Positions 1-11,197 of a stretch of 64,000 nucleotides of DNA are shown piece after piece. The translations under genes were made by a program, and so were the position numbers. The notes below the pieces were generated by a model, which did not search any database, was not told the origin of the DNA, and saw only the letters and a list, made by a program, of their open reading frames with translations. Each line of letters starts with the position of its first letter. The first letter of the stretch is position 1. Source of the DNA: Protea cynaroides (lineage: Eukaryota; Streptophyta; Magnoliopsida; Proteales; Proteaceae); the NCBI GenBank assembly GCA_028583415.1, contig CM053274.1, positions 90,403,549-90,467,548 of the forward strand, written 5' to 3'.

Positions 1-600
1 GCTGCATGGTGCATGCTTAAATTTCCGAGGTGACTGGGGTTTATGGTTTTATTCTCTTGGAAGTTCCCATTTAATTAAGGTTTTATTCCCTTGGAAATTG
101 AAACCAATCCTTGGGTTAGACTAATGATCTAAAGAGGATCGTTTAACCCTAACGAGAGCATGAAACATTGAACGTTTCTTATCACAACTTTTGTTGGTAG
201 CAGAAGTATTTACTGGTTCAGAAGTAGCTTTCAAGAAAATCCATTTGATGTTGAAGCTCTTAATTAATCCTATGAAATAGTGGGGATTTACTAAATAATT
301 CAGAAAGAAAAGTTAAAAGAATCTAATGTGATTCTCAAATGAAAACATATTTTAGACCTCTCATAATGACTAAACAACTGTAGAATCATTGAGACAATGT
401 TGCCTCAAAATTCTTAAAGTAGTTGTGATTGATTGCAACATTGAATACTTTAACATTATTTAGGACATGTAATTTTTAATTTATTTGAAAATGTAGGGAC
501 CACCGGACCATCACTGAATTATATTATTTATATAGCTAGAAAGAATGGTAGGGACATATATCATATAATGCATTGAGTTTGTTTTTACAGGTTAAAGGGT

Positions 601-602
<2 letters not shown>

Positions 603-636
<34 letters not shown>
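603..636. repeat. (AG)n microsatellite
   Basis: An uninterrupted AG dinucleotide run of about 17 units, readable directly in the sequence. Confidence 0.95.
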
Positions 637-640
<4 letters not shown>

Positions 641-1689
641 TGAGCGCCGGACAAACGGGACAAGTGATTGGCCAACAGTATATTTTATTTATTTCAAAGC
701 AAAGAAACTAAAAAAGAGGAGCAAATAGTAGATCGAGAAAGAGAAGAAGATATCACCTACCCGAGCTGAAAACCTGAAACACAATAGGGTTTCATACAGA
801 TTGAGATAAGTATATAAACTGAAACATGTAATAATAGATCGATGGAAATGTAGAGACATTGTAGTTACCGATGTTCCTTGTTACAAGTCGACTAATGGCA
901 ATGTTGAAGGTGGCATTTTTATTAATTTGATGCATTTTTCTGTTGGGAGGTTCTACTGTTGACTATGTCGAAGGTGGAACTTTTTCTATTTTGATGTAAT
1001 ATTTTTGATTTTTTATAATTAGAAGGTTTCGCAATGGCAATACGGAAGGTGAATCTTCTAATATTTTGATGTACTTTGTCTCGCCTAAAATGCCCAATCG
1101 TTAATCTTGGATGTTTTTTCTTTTCTTTCTTATATACTTCGCTGACCAATAAAAAAAAGATACATACATCATTCTTTGTTGGCACTCTCCATGTAATCGA
1201 CCGGGTTACATGTAGACATTATCACTGGGTCTTTAAGTCGACATTGGATCTTTAACATCTCGTCCCCTTAAATATCAAATTACGCCCTAGTACTAGACGC
1301 ATGGTCCGGATGCGAGGTGACAATCGATTACATGGAGACCAACCCTTCTTTGTTGGCCTTGTCTAGTTGTAACTGACCTGGTTACAACTAGACATTACCG
1401 AAATAAAGGTCGTCAGATGCTTACATTAATCCACCTTGAAATACCAAATATATCCCCTATATTTATATGATTCGGTGGTAAACCAACCATCATTCCATGC
1501 AACCAACTCAGTCACATTCAAACTATGGATTTAATTCACAGTTATCGGAATGGGTATCAGTATTGGGTACGAGTATCGGCCAATATGGAACAGGTGTCGG
1601 CCAGCCGTATACTAATGTGGCATACCTTTGGTATCGGCCAGGTATCAATCACTTGTCAGTCAATATCAGCCAATATCAGTCAGGTTTCG

Positions 1690-1725
1690 ATTCCTATACT
1701 GATTCAGATTCCTATACTGATTCAG
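1690..1725 (+). repeat. 18-bp tandem repeat, two copies
   Basis: The unit attcctatactgattcag occurs twice head to tail. It lies within a wider TATCAG/TATCGG-rich repetitive stretch (about 1530-1740). The 90-codon open frame over this stretch is explained by the repeat and is not called a gene. Confidence 0.85.
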
Positions 1726-2687
1726 ATATCAGTCAAGTATCTGATATGGAATGGTACCTAAAACCATGATTCAGACGCACCTTACTTTGTTATATTAAAA
1801 TTAGGGTTTGAGCGTTCAATGATTTTGAGACGGGCGTGCTTCAGAAAAAGAACATCTTGAGGCTTCTGTGCTTCTGTGCTCCATTGGGATTGATTCAACC
1901 CACTTTAACAATGGCATGCACAGGCTTGAGTTTTAGGACCGACCCACTAAGCTATCTTGACTTTTGTAGAGATTTTCTGGTTGGTAGATCATGATTCGTC
2001 CATCCTCCATCTCTTCTATATCTTCTCATTCCCTTCACCACTGTTTTCTTTTCTGTATCTTTTCAACCCTGTTTAAGCTGGGGTCGTTTTTCTTTTTACA
2101 CTTTAAGTACCACCTAGCTCCCTTTTAAGCTCTTTTTTAAGTGGGTAGATGTAGAAAAGTGACTATCATGGAGCTATGTCATTATTTGCCCACTGCCGTT
2201 TAATCTATGGTCTTTCCAAGATGACCCATGAAGACCAGAATCTTACAACTGACATGGTTCACGCCAGGACTTTCTAATTGAGTGAGAAATTCAGAAAGTG
2301 TAAACAAAGCAGATAGGAAGAACAAAAGCTGAGAGAGGTGCTTTTGAAACGTGATAAGATAGAAGATCCTTTACAGGAGCAAACTGATGAATACTTGAAT
2401 AGTGTTTTGTCCTAGGGAAGAATGTTTATCGATCTGACAGAATGCATCCTTTTCATCTCTGTTTAGATGAAGATTTAATGGTGTTTTACAAGAGGGGGAA
2501 GTTTCATTAGGGTTTCTTTTCAAGCTTCCTTTTTTTTTCTCTCTCTCTCTCTCTTTTCCCTGTAAACGAGTTGCAATTTATTTCTCGTTCTGAATATTAA
2601 TTATTTTAATTGCAGAGAAAGACCTTATACATGTGGAGCAACAACATTAGATGGTAGGTTTAGTAAGGTATTTTCTGATTCTCTTTA

Positions 2688-2943
2688 TGTTGGGAATAAT
2701 TTCACATTGGTTAAATCTGATTTATTGGATGCATTATGTACTTAAGAGTTCTTTTATTACTAAACTTATCATGGTATCAGAGCTTCGGTTCTATTTTTAC
2801 AGCCACCCAAAAAAAGGACAATACGTAAAGGAGGAGTGTTGGAATAATTCCGCATGCATGATTAAGTCTGGAACTTTGGATGCCTTATATACTTGAGAGT
2901 TCCTTTACTTACTAGTTCGAACTTTTAGAATGGAAACATATCA
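2688..2943 (+). mobile_element. TRIM-like miniature LTR retrotransposon
   Basis: Complete miniature LTR element of 256 bp. The 5' LTR (2688-2771) starts TGTTGGGAATAAT and ends TTATCA. Directly after it is TGGTATCAGAGC (2772-2783), the standard primer-binding site complementary to initiator tRNA-Met. A purine tract AAAGGAGGAG ends at 2836, and the 3' LTR (2837-2943) starts TGTTGGAATAAT and ends ATATCA. The LTRs align along their length; the 5' copy lacks about 24 bp near its end. Flanking pentamers CTTTA (2683-2687) and CTATA (2944-2948) match at four of five positions, consistent with an old target duplication. The interior of about 65 bp has no coding capacity, so the element depended on proteins from elsewhere. 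Confidence 0.85.
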
Positions 2944-3571
2944 CTATATAACAAGTTACAGAAGAAATTTTTTTTCAACAAAGATATAAAGTAAGAAGGA
3001 TTGTCAATGAAATACAATTTGGAGACTGAATCTTGATATATCTCAAAATGATGTATTAACTGCAAGATGTATTCACAGAGGTCCTCGACAGGAGAAAGGA
3101 TCCACACTCTTCAATGATCGGAGAAAGGATAAGAGAGGAAGCAAAGTAATGCAGATCATGCTAAATGCTCATCAAAATTATTAAGATCAATGAATATTGG
3201 CAAAGACTCGAGTGCTTTAGGAAAAAAAAAAAGAAGATCTAGAACTGATTCTAAAATTGTTGAAAAAATATCCATATTTTTCTGTTGCTCAGTCTTGTCA
3301 ATCGTTCATCAAATAGACTAGGATATTTGACAGGCAATTCAGGTCTAAAATCATTAGATGATAGGTTAAAGGCAATTCAGTAATGGATGGAGACATGGAA
3401 ATCCATGGAAGTGCATGGAAGAAGGTATATTGTTTAAGTTGACTTTAACTCCATATTCATGTGCAGTGGGGACGGAAAACTGCCAATGGTCTAGGAGAGA
3501 GGACTTCATTATGCCGTAAAAAGTTGACTAATTTTTGTGGAAGGGAGCTTTTGAGATTTAATATCATGAAC

Positions 3572-3614
3572 CTTTGGAAAAAAAATTTACCCAAAAAAAA
3601 AAAACTTTGGAAAA
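3572..3614 (+). mobile_element. LINE tail-only insertion with target duplication
   Basis: The decamer CTTTGGAAAA (3572-3581) is repeated at 3605-3614. Between the copies are 23 bp containing TTTACCC followed by a poly-A run, the same 3' end as the larger LINE at 35.05-35.61 kb. Best read as a LINE insertion truncated to its tail. Confidence 0.6.
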
Positions 3615-3694
3615 GAGTGGTTGAGAATGAAAAGACAGACAAGAAATGAGAGTACGAATTGAAAGTCAATATGTCTTCTTTTATGTTGTGAATG

Positions 3695-3738
3695 GTGAGG
3701 TCCTTTTTACCCAAAAAAAAAAAAAAATGTGAGTTCCT
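3695..3738 (+). mobile_element. LINE tail-only insertion with target duplication
   Basis: GTGAGGTCCT (3695-3704) and GTGAGTTCCT (3729-3738) flank 24 bp made of TTTTACCC and a poly-A run. One mismatch separates the flanks. Same tail family as the neighbouring insertion at 3.58 kb. Confidence 0.55.
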
Positions 3739-3952
3739 CTGAAGAAAAGGGAACCTAAGGTCTGTATAATTATTTACTTAAAAGAGTTCATCCAGTGTGT
3801 AACCTAGTCAGACTTTGTGACCAAACAATTTTTGATCGCACGTGTTTATGATTCAGAGGTGCTATAGTAGAGTCGCAATCAACTAAACTCCTCCAAGGGG
3901 TTATGAAAGGATGAGATACAAAAGGTAGTGAACACACATAGGAATAGATAAG

Positions 3953-4100
3953 TGAGAATAGTTCATTTGTATGTATCTGTATCTTCTTTGAGATCTCATG
4001 ACCATCCATATTCAATGGGTCCCCCACTCTAGAGGTGGATCCCATACTATATTGACAGTGGTGGGATCCCAAGGAGAGTACATATACATATAGATGATCC
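3953..4100 (-). repeat. Dispersed repeat, inverted relative to a copy at 18.7 kb
   Basis: Read on the minus strand this matches 18682-18830 (+) along its length: both begin GGATCATCT, share a GGGATCC block, a CCATTGAATAT block and ATGAGATCTCAAAGAA, and end near GAACTATT. No coding sequence is evident and the family is not recognised. The repeat stops where LINE-derived sequence starts. Confidence 0.65.
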
Positions 4101-4115
4101 GAACTCCAGATACGC

Positions 4116-4292
4116 TGAGTACTTGTAAAGCATGGAAGGGTTACATTATACGTCTTGACAACAGGATTCAGGGGTGGAAGTCTAAGCTGCTCTCCCAAGC
4201 GGGACGCACCACACTCATTAAAGTCGTGACCAATTCCCTCCCTCTCTACTCGATGTCCTCTTTCTCTATTCCCAAAACCATCTACAAAAAAT
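4116..4292 (+). mobile_element. L1-type LINE reverse transcriptase fragment
   Basis: The plus-strand translation contains RIQGWKSKLLSQAGRTTLIK followed shortly by SLPLYSMSSF and PKTIYKKL. This is the well-known conserved stretch in the C-terminal third of plant L1-type LINE reverse transcriptases. Only about 60 codons are recognisable and neither the catalytic palm nor an endonuclease is present, so this is a dead fragment. The open frame runs on to 4396 without further family similarity that I can see. Confidence 0.8.
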
Positions 4293-4937
4293 TGGGAGTA
4301 ATCATTCCAACAGCAAACGAAATCTCTGGGCGAGATCTAACTCGACTAAGGAAAGATCTACTCCGAAAGAAAGAGAAAATTCCATTAGGTGATTGACCAA
4401 GGGCAGCTAAGGGGTGTGAATTTGAGTCCCGTACTGGTTAGTCGGTCAAGTCTGATCTGTGAAACTCAAAATGAGTCTGGCCTGATTGTAAACTTGTCGG
4501 GTTTAGGTTTGGACTGATTGTTATTCTGGCATTCACGGTGCATATATAGGTGTAGCCCGACGATCTCCCGACTACATCAATATGGTTTTGACCATACCCA
4601 AGCCAACCAACTCATGTAACTTATAAAAGAAAAACTCAATACAGACCAATTAATGCATCCTAAAAACAACATTGGTATATTCACTCCGACATGGTTTACA
4701 ACTGCAACATTAATGGCCTCGATATAGGTTTCATAGATTAAGTTGAGGGTTGGACTTTTGCTGATGACAATGTCGAAGGCGGGAAGTCTTCCCTTCTTTT
4801 GTAACTATATTACATCTTTCAGATTTTCACCGGTAATTGTCGTGGTTGCTAATTGTAATTCTTTATGTCTATGATATTTCCTCACGGGAGAATATCATTT
4901 GATTTCCGGGATACCCCAATTAATGCATTCATTGAAG

Positions 4938-4984
4938 ATCTGGATGGCCTTTTACCCATAAAAAAATTTAAAAAAAAATCTAAA
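4938..4984 (+). mobile_element. Possible LINE tail-only insertion
   Basis: ATCTGGATGG and ATCTAAATGG flank a short segment with TTTTACCCATAAAAAAA. The arrangement matches the other tail-only LINE insertions but the flanks differ at two of ten positions, so the call is weaker. Confidence 0.4.
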
Positions 4985-5009
4985 TGGTTGCTTCCAGTTA
5001 ACATATGAT

Positions 5010-5135
5010 CTTAATGACTTTGATACTTTATTGAAGTATTTAATTCAAAAGCTTAGGTTATTAAGTGTATAAATCAATTAGTATATGAAGTCATCTAAGT
5101 CTAAACGTTTCCAATGTGGGATTATTCTGAATAGA
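5010..5135 (-). repeat. Possible LTR/TRIM-derived fragment
   Basis: On the minus strand the sequence reads AGAATAATCCCACATTGG, then a segment ending in AACCTAAGCTTTTG. Both motifs are common in short LTRs of plant TRIM-like and LTR elements. No second LTR, primer site or target duplication is visible. Confidence 0.35.
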
Positions 5136-5419
5136 AGTATTGAAATCCAAAATTGCCAAAGCCAATAGCTTCTCAGACCAAAGATCATCCTTCACTTTTT
5201 TCTGTGGAATATTCACCTGCTACATCGTTGTAGAGATGGGTTGGGGGAGAGCAATAGCAGCAAGTGGTCTCTCTCTCTCAACCCTTGTTTAGAGGAATTG
5301 ATGTCCGAAAAAACTTATATTGTCCATATTAAGGTCAAGCTCCTGCAGTTTTCTTATCCTTTCACTACTACGGGCTCCTCACCTAAAACAAAGGAAAACC
5401 CCACCGAGCAATCCCTTCT

Positions 5420-5530
5420 TCATTGCAAACATCTGCATAGTCGGATGATTGGTGCCTTGCTTGTTGAAGGAGTTGGGAGGAGGTCGTAAATTTGAATCTC
5501 TTTGGTTGTATTTTTTTTTCCTTTTTTGCC
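5420..5530 (+). repeat. Possible tRNA-derived SINE
   Basis: TAGTCGGATGATTGG resembles a pol III A box. GTAAATTTGAATCTC about 60 bp downstream resembles a B box. A T-rich tail with an uninterrupted T9 run follows. The match to consensus boxes is imperfect and no target duplication was found. Confidence 0.35.
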
Positions 5531-5747
5531 CTTTATAATTCCATTTTGCATTCTCGCTGCTTAACAAATAAAATTGCCGTTAAGATTATTTCAAATTAAA
5601 ATTTCTAGCCACACATATATGTGAGCTTCACTGTCCAATCATATATATCTCAGAAAAATAAGTTTTATCTTTTTATCCCCTATTTTATGGGTTCTGATGC
5701 ATAGGAGCTTAGGCAACCTATGAGGTCATTTTTGGGAGATAATTAAA

Positions 5748-5906
5748 GAATATTCTTATTGACACCTGGTCCTGATGTCTGATGGATCGCACAAAACCCA
5801 CCTGCCTCTTTCTCCCTGAATACTAAAACTCATTATCTTATATATTTTGATTTTGATGATCGTCCAATGAATGTGCACTAAAGGAACCAGTGTCAATAGG
5901 ACATTC
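5748..5906. mobile_element. Possible MITE with inverted termini
   Basis: The left end (CTTATTGACACCTGGTCC) and the reverse complement of the right end (CCTATTGACACTGGTTCC) match closely around 159 bp of non-coding sequence. A target duplication was not resolved. Confidence 0.4.
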
Positions 5907-6049
5907 ACCCCGCTCGTGTCAAGAGTCTATAGATGAACCCAATAATTAATGGTCCTTTTCAAAGAATGTCCTTTCTTTCTTGTGGAACTTCTTTCAACTA
6001 TTTCCAAGTCTTCTTCCATGTCTGGTCATGAAAAGTAAGAATGATTTCC

Positions 6050-6215
6050 GAGAAGCCGACAACCGAAGTCTTGGTAAACGACGGTTGTAATTATTATGAC
6101 CTTAAGATAGCGAAATTCCTTGTCGGATAAATTCTAATCCACACAAAAGGTGTAACGATTTGGACAATGGACACTTTCTCTAGGAAGTCTGGAACGTATC
6201 TGAAGATAATTTCAT
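6050..6215 (+). pseudogene. Nuclear plastid insertion: decayed 23S rRNA fragment
   Basis: The segment follows the order of bacterial/plastid-type 23S rRNA in the region after GAAGCCGACAACCGAAG: it has GACCTTAAGATAGCG, then GAAATTCCTTGTCGG, then GTAACGATTTGG. Compared with the conserved rRNA (for example TCCTAAGGTAGCGAAATTCC), almost every difference is a C-to-T or G-to-A transition, and there are no large gaps up to about 6165. This is the decay expected of a methylated nuclear copy of plastid DNA. The cytosolic 25S sequence differs in this core, so it is not a nuclear rDNA piece. The 3' limit is vague because similarity fades after 6165. It is not a functional rRNA gene. Confidence 0.82.
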
Positions 6216-8207
6216 TTTATTACAATATTCATACCAAAAGTCAATCAATTCCATGCAAACCTTCAAACCAAGGTTTTAGCTACTAATCAGTATTGAATAC
6301 AGTATCAATTCATGTCAATATCGCTACATATACATATCATAAAAATATATACTTAAAAATCAATTGAATCCTTCATCAGCTAAATAGACCTTTCATTCTT
6401 GTATATTTTCTTCGACTGTGTTTTTAATCTAAACCGTCGGTGGTTTTTTTATTTTTTTATTTTATTTATTTATTTATTATTATTATTATTATTATTTAGA
6501 TAAGTAGATAATTTATTAGTCCAAAAGAAATAGAACACAAACAATCTAGACCCAATAGAGACGTGGGAGATTTGGGCAAACCCATGATCGTCAATCCAAG
6601 ATAATAGCAATTGGATCCTTTACAGGTCCAACCTCTGAGGTGGTATCTTTATATGTTTGCACGTGGCTAGTCATCTGTCTTCTTGTGGTTGGGACACAAA
6701 CCCTGACACATGTACTTCTCTGATTGATGGGGTCGTTATTACCCTAACAACAATGGGGGGTACTTGATTAAATTAAGCTATAACATTTGACACATGATTA
6801 ATCTAGACCGTGACCACTCAATCCAACGGTCATAATGGAAACATCATCTATCCATGCGACGGTATAAATGTTTTGTGACATTTGGAAAAATAACAAATTT
6901 TTGTGACAATAATAATTTTCCTATTTTTTTTTAGATGATTTAGTGGAATTCCAAACTGTCATACGGGTGACTAATAGATTCCAAAAGCATTACATATAAA
7001 AGTGACAAATTACAAGAATCTCATAAGTAGAACACACTAGGACCCTAGGTCGGGTCCAACTTGGGCCCGTAAAACAAAACTCTACGCTGGACAAATTTTT
7101 TTCTAGGTTTGGGCTGGGTTAGGGTGGAGCGATTTATTCAGCCCAAATCTGCATGCAATTTCTCTATAATTTCTATGAAACTACAAAAGGTATGAGAAGT
7201 CCACACCCATAAACAAGCATTAAAAACATGGTTGTAGCTGGGCCTATTATTAATCAACTACACTCTTATTAATGTAGAGGCCTATTGTGAATTGTGGTTG
7301 CAGAGAGGGTTGTAATGGAAAAGTTCGATCGGTTGAGTCTAATCGGTATGAGGTTTTATAGGGTTCGATGGAAACACGTCCATTAAGATGTTCAAATTGG
7401 GTGGGTTGCACTATTCATATTAACAAATGGGTTGGTCCAATGTTGGTTTGTTATCGAACTTGGTTTATCGGGTTGACTTTGGTTCGGTTTTGAGTCCATT
7501 TATTGATCTAGTAAATGATGTCATTTTACTTTGGTGTTGATGGGATTGACTACCATATATCCAAATCCCAGGCCATATTGAGACCAAGAATTATTATAAC
7601 AAGTTAGTTAACCCGAAACATGTCTACCATCCACTTAGTCCATGTGGGCTTCGGCTTAAACGGTAGAGCAGAAAGTAGTTATAGCGTATCATTTACTGAT
7701 TTTGATCCATACCACCTTGATGAGTACATATCTCTACTCAAATGTTTGTTGTTTCCAAACCTACAAACTATGATCCTATCAAAAAATAAATATTAGGGAA
7801 TGGATCCAAACGGTTCCTATCAAGATCAAATATCCATTGAGCCATCTTGTGATGAATACCGATTATCAAAACTATGATTCAAAATCAATGGAAGCCATCT
7901 TGAGTCTAATTCTAGGTTTTAAAATCCTTACCCGGTATTTAATGCACTCTTGATCGTCAGGATCTGTTGTGTTATAGATGATCTTTTTCCCTTATTTTAC
8001 GGTAGCATTGCTCCTCTCTATCGTGAGTCCCGTGAGACTCCGATTGTTTTTGTTTATTGATCAAGACCGTCCAATAAAATGTGGATGGTCAAAACCGTAT
8101 GATCATCTGACTCTCGTGCATAGCTTGACCCTTATAATGCAGTTGCAAAGCCATCTTCTGCAACTTCCAAATTGACGAGAAGACAAAGGGTTGCTGACGA
8201 GAAGACA
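6216..8207. other. Intergenic sequence upstream of COA6-like gene
   Basis: No gene seen. It contains AT-rich low-complexity sequence (about 6440-6510) and GGGTC/GGGTT-rich stretches around 7040-7480 that resemble decayed hAT-type repeat ends. The last few hundred bases should contain the promoter of the gene starting at 8208, but no convincing TATA box was placed. Confidence 0.5.
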
Positions 8208-8758
8208 ATGGCTTTGGAAACACTCTATCCTCGAAACTCCAATCGGATCCACACCGACGTGCTCGCAGAAGCTAGGCAAGCCTGCTACAAGGTTTTACTT
8301 TCTCTTCGTCGTTTGTTCTTCGTCTTTGTCTTTACTTGTTCCTTTTGGGTTGGCTCATTGCTTGGGTTGCTAATTGCTTCATTTAGACACGGGACGCTTT
8401 CTATGCTTGTCTGGAGAAGGAATCCCATAAGAAACCAACTGAAATTGCTTCCGTGGGTCTTCTATATCCGGTTGAATGCAAGAAATCCAGGGCTGAATAT
8501 GAAAAACAATGCCGACGCACATGGGTAAGGTTTTTTTATTTTTTTATTTCCTATATTTAGCTCTTTTTTTTCTTGAATTGTGGCTTTGTATTGCATGATT
8601 TATTTATTTACTTATTTTTGGGTCTGGAACTGGGACTGTAGGTTAAGCATTTCGATCGCCAATATTGCGCAAAGAAGAGGGTTCACAGGCTTTTGGATAA
8701 TGATGAGTCTAGGAGAGGTCCGATGTTACTTCCACAACCTTACACTTTCAAGCCTTAA
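8208..8758 (+). CDS. COA6: Cytochrome c oxidase assembly factor 6 (COA6)-like protein
   Basis: Complete three-exon gene: 8208-8291, 8387-8524 and 8642-8758, with GT-AG introns all in phase 0, giving 112 residues. The product has the CHCH-type twin-cysteine pattern of COA6: C26-x9-C36 and C59-x10-C70, followed by TWVKHFDR, which aligns with the WxKxFDKR stretch of animal COA6. COA6 is a small intermembrane-space protein that helps copper delivery to the CuA site of COX2 during complex IV assembly; twin-Cys proteins are normally folded by the Mia40/Erv pathway. The ATG at 8208 is the first in-frame ATG of exon 1; it lies after a CAAATTGACGAGAAGAC leader and there is no cleavable presequence, as usual for this import route. 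The C-terminal tail (PMLLPQPYTFKP) is longer than in animals. No gene neighbour shares its function. Family assignment is confident; activity is inferred. Confidence 0.9.
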
Positions 8759-8937
8759 TTCCTGAACCTCGTACTCCAGTTGCTAGTTCAATTCTTTTAC
8801 TTTATTGGGTTTTCCTGATAACTGCAATTGGGTATAGATGTTGGCATTGGAATTTCAGTTGAATCTGTTAGATCACTGAATCCTTTTCCTGCGGGGGAAT
8901 TTTATTGAATTTTGTGTTCATTTTATTTAGGTCCTTA

Positions 8938-8989
8938 ACTGTGTACATTCAATTACGTTGTTTACTGTGTACATTCAATTACGTTGCTC
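8938..8989 (+). repeat. 26-bp tandem duplication in 3' flank
   Basis: CTGTGTACATTCAATTACG and its following bases occur twice in a row just downstream of the COA6-like gene. It is probably in or just past its 3'UTR. No function is inferred. Confidence 0.8.
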
Positions 8990-9249
8990 ACTTTTATTCT
9001 GCAATGATTTTTAATTGGAGTGATATTCTATATTGAAAACCTTTGATTAGTAATTGAAAGTAAAGCAACCAAATCTTCTGTTAACACATCAAAGTGGATG
9101 GAACCGCATTTAGTTGGATGGTTCCGTCTTGAAGTGGCATCAAAGCTTAACCGCTAGAGCCAAATGTTGGAAGAGAAAATATCTAGTTAAGCATCCTAGA
9201 TTTATCGCATGATTTCTTCGTCTACCTAACCATTTCTTTCTTTCCACTT

Positions 9250-9985
9250 ACAACAGCGACAACAAAGCCTTATATCAACTAAATGGGGCCAGCTACATGG
9301 ATTTTCCCCTCCCCCCCCAAAAAAAAAATCAATTATGTTTGAGGTCATACTCGAAACAAGATCTCGGCTATGTATGTCTTTCCTCACCACCTCACATCAT
9401 CTTAGATCTGCCCCTGGCTCTTTTAGACCCTTCAAACCGAATTAAATCACTTCTCCATATTGGAGCATCTAAAGACCTCCGTTGAAGCTTACTACTTTTA
9501 GATCATCCTCGATTATAATCTTTTCTCATTGTCTACAATCTTTCACTAATCCATCCATGTGTTCCCAAAATTGTAGCTTTCTACTTTCATCCAATCCTAC
9601 TTCGGATGTGTAGGTGTTAATTATATTGACAACCTCTTTATCAAACACAAGCTTGATGGATATGATCCTATGAAACATCCACCACATCATTCTTTAAGTC
9701 CTTATCCACCACTATGCCTACTCAACTTCTATTGCTTTTATCCCACTCCACTTCTATTACATTTATCTTTCGTATACCAAAGTTTGAAGTTATCCAACTC
9801 CATAGCCTTTTTACCATTCCATCTAATTTTTTGAATACAAGCTATGTTAATCCTTCTCTCCTCATAACATTTATCAATTCTACCCTCTTACCCGTTGAAG
9901 ATCCTATGTTCCTAGATGCTAATCAAATTCTACATTAATGGATTAGCTTCTTTCTCATACTCGTCCACAGTGCGAGAATCGTTGC
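9250..9985 (-). mobile_element. RTE-type LINE remnant, internally deleted
   Basis: The minus strand contains three parts of one LINE in order. First (about 9985-9500) an AP-endonuclease domain: RINIACIQ, FKLWYT, GIVVDKDLKNDVVDV and VGLDE are readable, with stops and frameshifts. Second (about 9490-9330) the reverse transcriptase C-terminus: DAPIWRSDLI and GSKRARGRSKMM. Third (about 9300-9255) the 3' end CATGTAGCTGGCCCCATTTAG followed by TTGTTG-like repeats. Most of the RT domain is missing between the first two parts. The endonuclease makes the first-strand nick in target-primed reverse transcription, but this copy is dead. The piece at 13.9-14.15 kb is the same family. Confidence 0.82.
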
Positions 9986-10764
9986 TTAACTGTCACCGTA
10001 TCCAGGCACTAACACTATGGTCTTTGCCCTCTTTTCGCTATCCCTGGGTCCAAGTGTAACGTGATATTTAAGGAGAATACCGTAGCATTATATATATATA
10101 TAGTGAATCCATGTAAAAGGGTTTGGCTAAGGTTTCTTTCTTTCCACCAATAATCAAGTGAAAATGTTGGAATGCTGCTTTTGGATCATATCATATCATA
10201 TAAATTTGGTGATGCTAATTCATTCAAGTCTAATGTCATCTTCAAAGTGGGTCCATGGAGAAGATGGTTCTTCTTGGTTATTTGCATTACCAGATTTTGT
10301 GTTTTAAATATTGCAGAGGACTTCACTTTGACTGGAAGTCCCCCAATTTCCACTCCTTTTCATTTTTTGACACCATAGTGAATAACCACTGTTAGCGCAA
10401 ACCTTGGACATCTTCTTCAATTCAATGGTTAGGACTGCAAGTAAGAAGGCCGATGACTTAAGGATTGAGGCATTTTGTCTATGATGCTTCATCTTTGATA
10501 TTCTGAAGTTTATTGGCTGGACAATTTTTCGACAAATTTTCTTTGTGAAGTCCTTCTTTTTCAATAATGTGCTCATTATTCATAAGGGAAAAAGAAGTTG
10601 CTTAAGCTAAAACCTAAGTAATGCATAATTTGGCTCAGGATTTAATACTAGGTTGAGCTTTATTTTTGGGTTCATTCTTTGTAATGGAACTAATTATAAT
10701 GCCCAAGAGTGGGGGTCTAATGAGGTGTATGAAAATAGATATTTAATTAATAGTGGGTCTATAA
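9986..10764. other. Intergenic, no gene seen
   Basis: The region contains short unrelated open frames only. A segment at about 10313-10378 after a TTGCAG acceptor-like site reads EDFTLTGSPPISTPFHFLTP and a stop. It could be chance and is not called. Confidence 0.5.
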
Positions 10765-10905
10765 TTGTCAAGGTGCTAAGGCAAACTAAGGCGTTGGAGG
10801 CCTAATGGGGCACCAAGGCGACCAAAGCCCTCGCCTAGGCGACCAAGGGGCCCGATTTCCAAGGCATCACAAGGACGCCTAGGTGCCTAGGCGACGCCTT
10901 GACAA
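10765..10905. mobile_element. Foldback MITE-like repeat
   Basis: A 141-bp GC-rich palindromic repeat starts TTGTCAAGG and ends CCTTGACAA. Its inner parts are rich in GCCTAGGCG and GGCGACC. Flanks read CTATA and CTATG, a possible short target duplication. Repeats of this look are common in plant intergenic DNA; superfamily uncertain. Confidence 0.55.
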
Positions 10906-11111
10906 CTATGAGCGGGTCCCATGCTCTAGTCAATTAGGTCAATTATAAGGTTTGTTATTAGAGTAGTTTTTTTTATTTATTTATTTATTTTTATTTTTAT
11001 TTTTATTTTTTTTTTTTTTTAATAATTTGGTTAGTTAGGGTTTTGTTTCTTTATTTTCTTATTTATAAAGTTATCTAGGTGGACTGGAATAAGAATTATA
11101 AATTTCAGCCT

Positions 11112-11197
11112 TTATCTTTAAAAGGCGTACTCAGTGCACGAGGCTCCTGCCATTGTAAGGTTTGGGGAGGGGCTTATGTACGCAGCCTTTATCTTTA
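11112..11197 (+). repeat. SINE-like dispersed repeat, copy 1
   Basis: Contains CAGTGCACGAGGCTCCTGCC and TATGTACGCAGCC. The order and spacing match the copy at 50812-50912. It resembles a widespread plant repeat that I believe to be SINE-related, but box motifs and target duplication were not established. Confidence 0.5.

Larger units (their letters stand above)
1..2687. other. Gene-free AT-rich region
   Basis: I see no gene here. Open frames are short and match no family I recognise. The region holds an (AG)n tract near 603, diverged short repeats around 890-1080 containing a 'gaaggtgg' core, and TATCGG/TATCAG-rich repetitive sequence around 1530-1740. A CT-rich stretch lies near 2538-2553. 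Confidence 0.6.

Noticed and set aside
1497..1769. Open frame of 90 codons
   Set aside because: It is explained by TATCGG/TATCAG tandem-like repeats; the peptide is repetitive (YTDSDSYTDSD).
10313..10378. Short terminal-exon-like frame after TTGCAG
   Set aside because: Only about 20 codons with proline-rich composition. It is too short to separate from chance.
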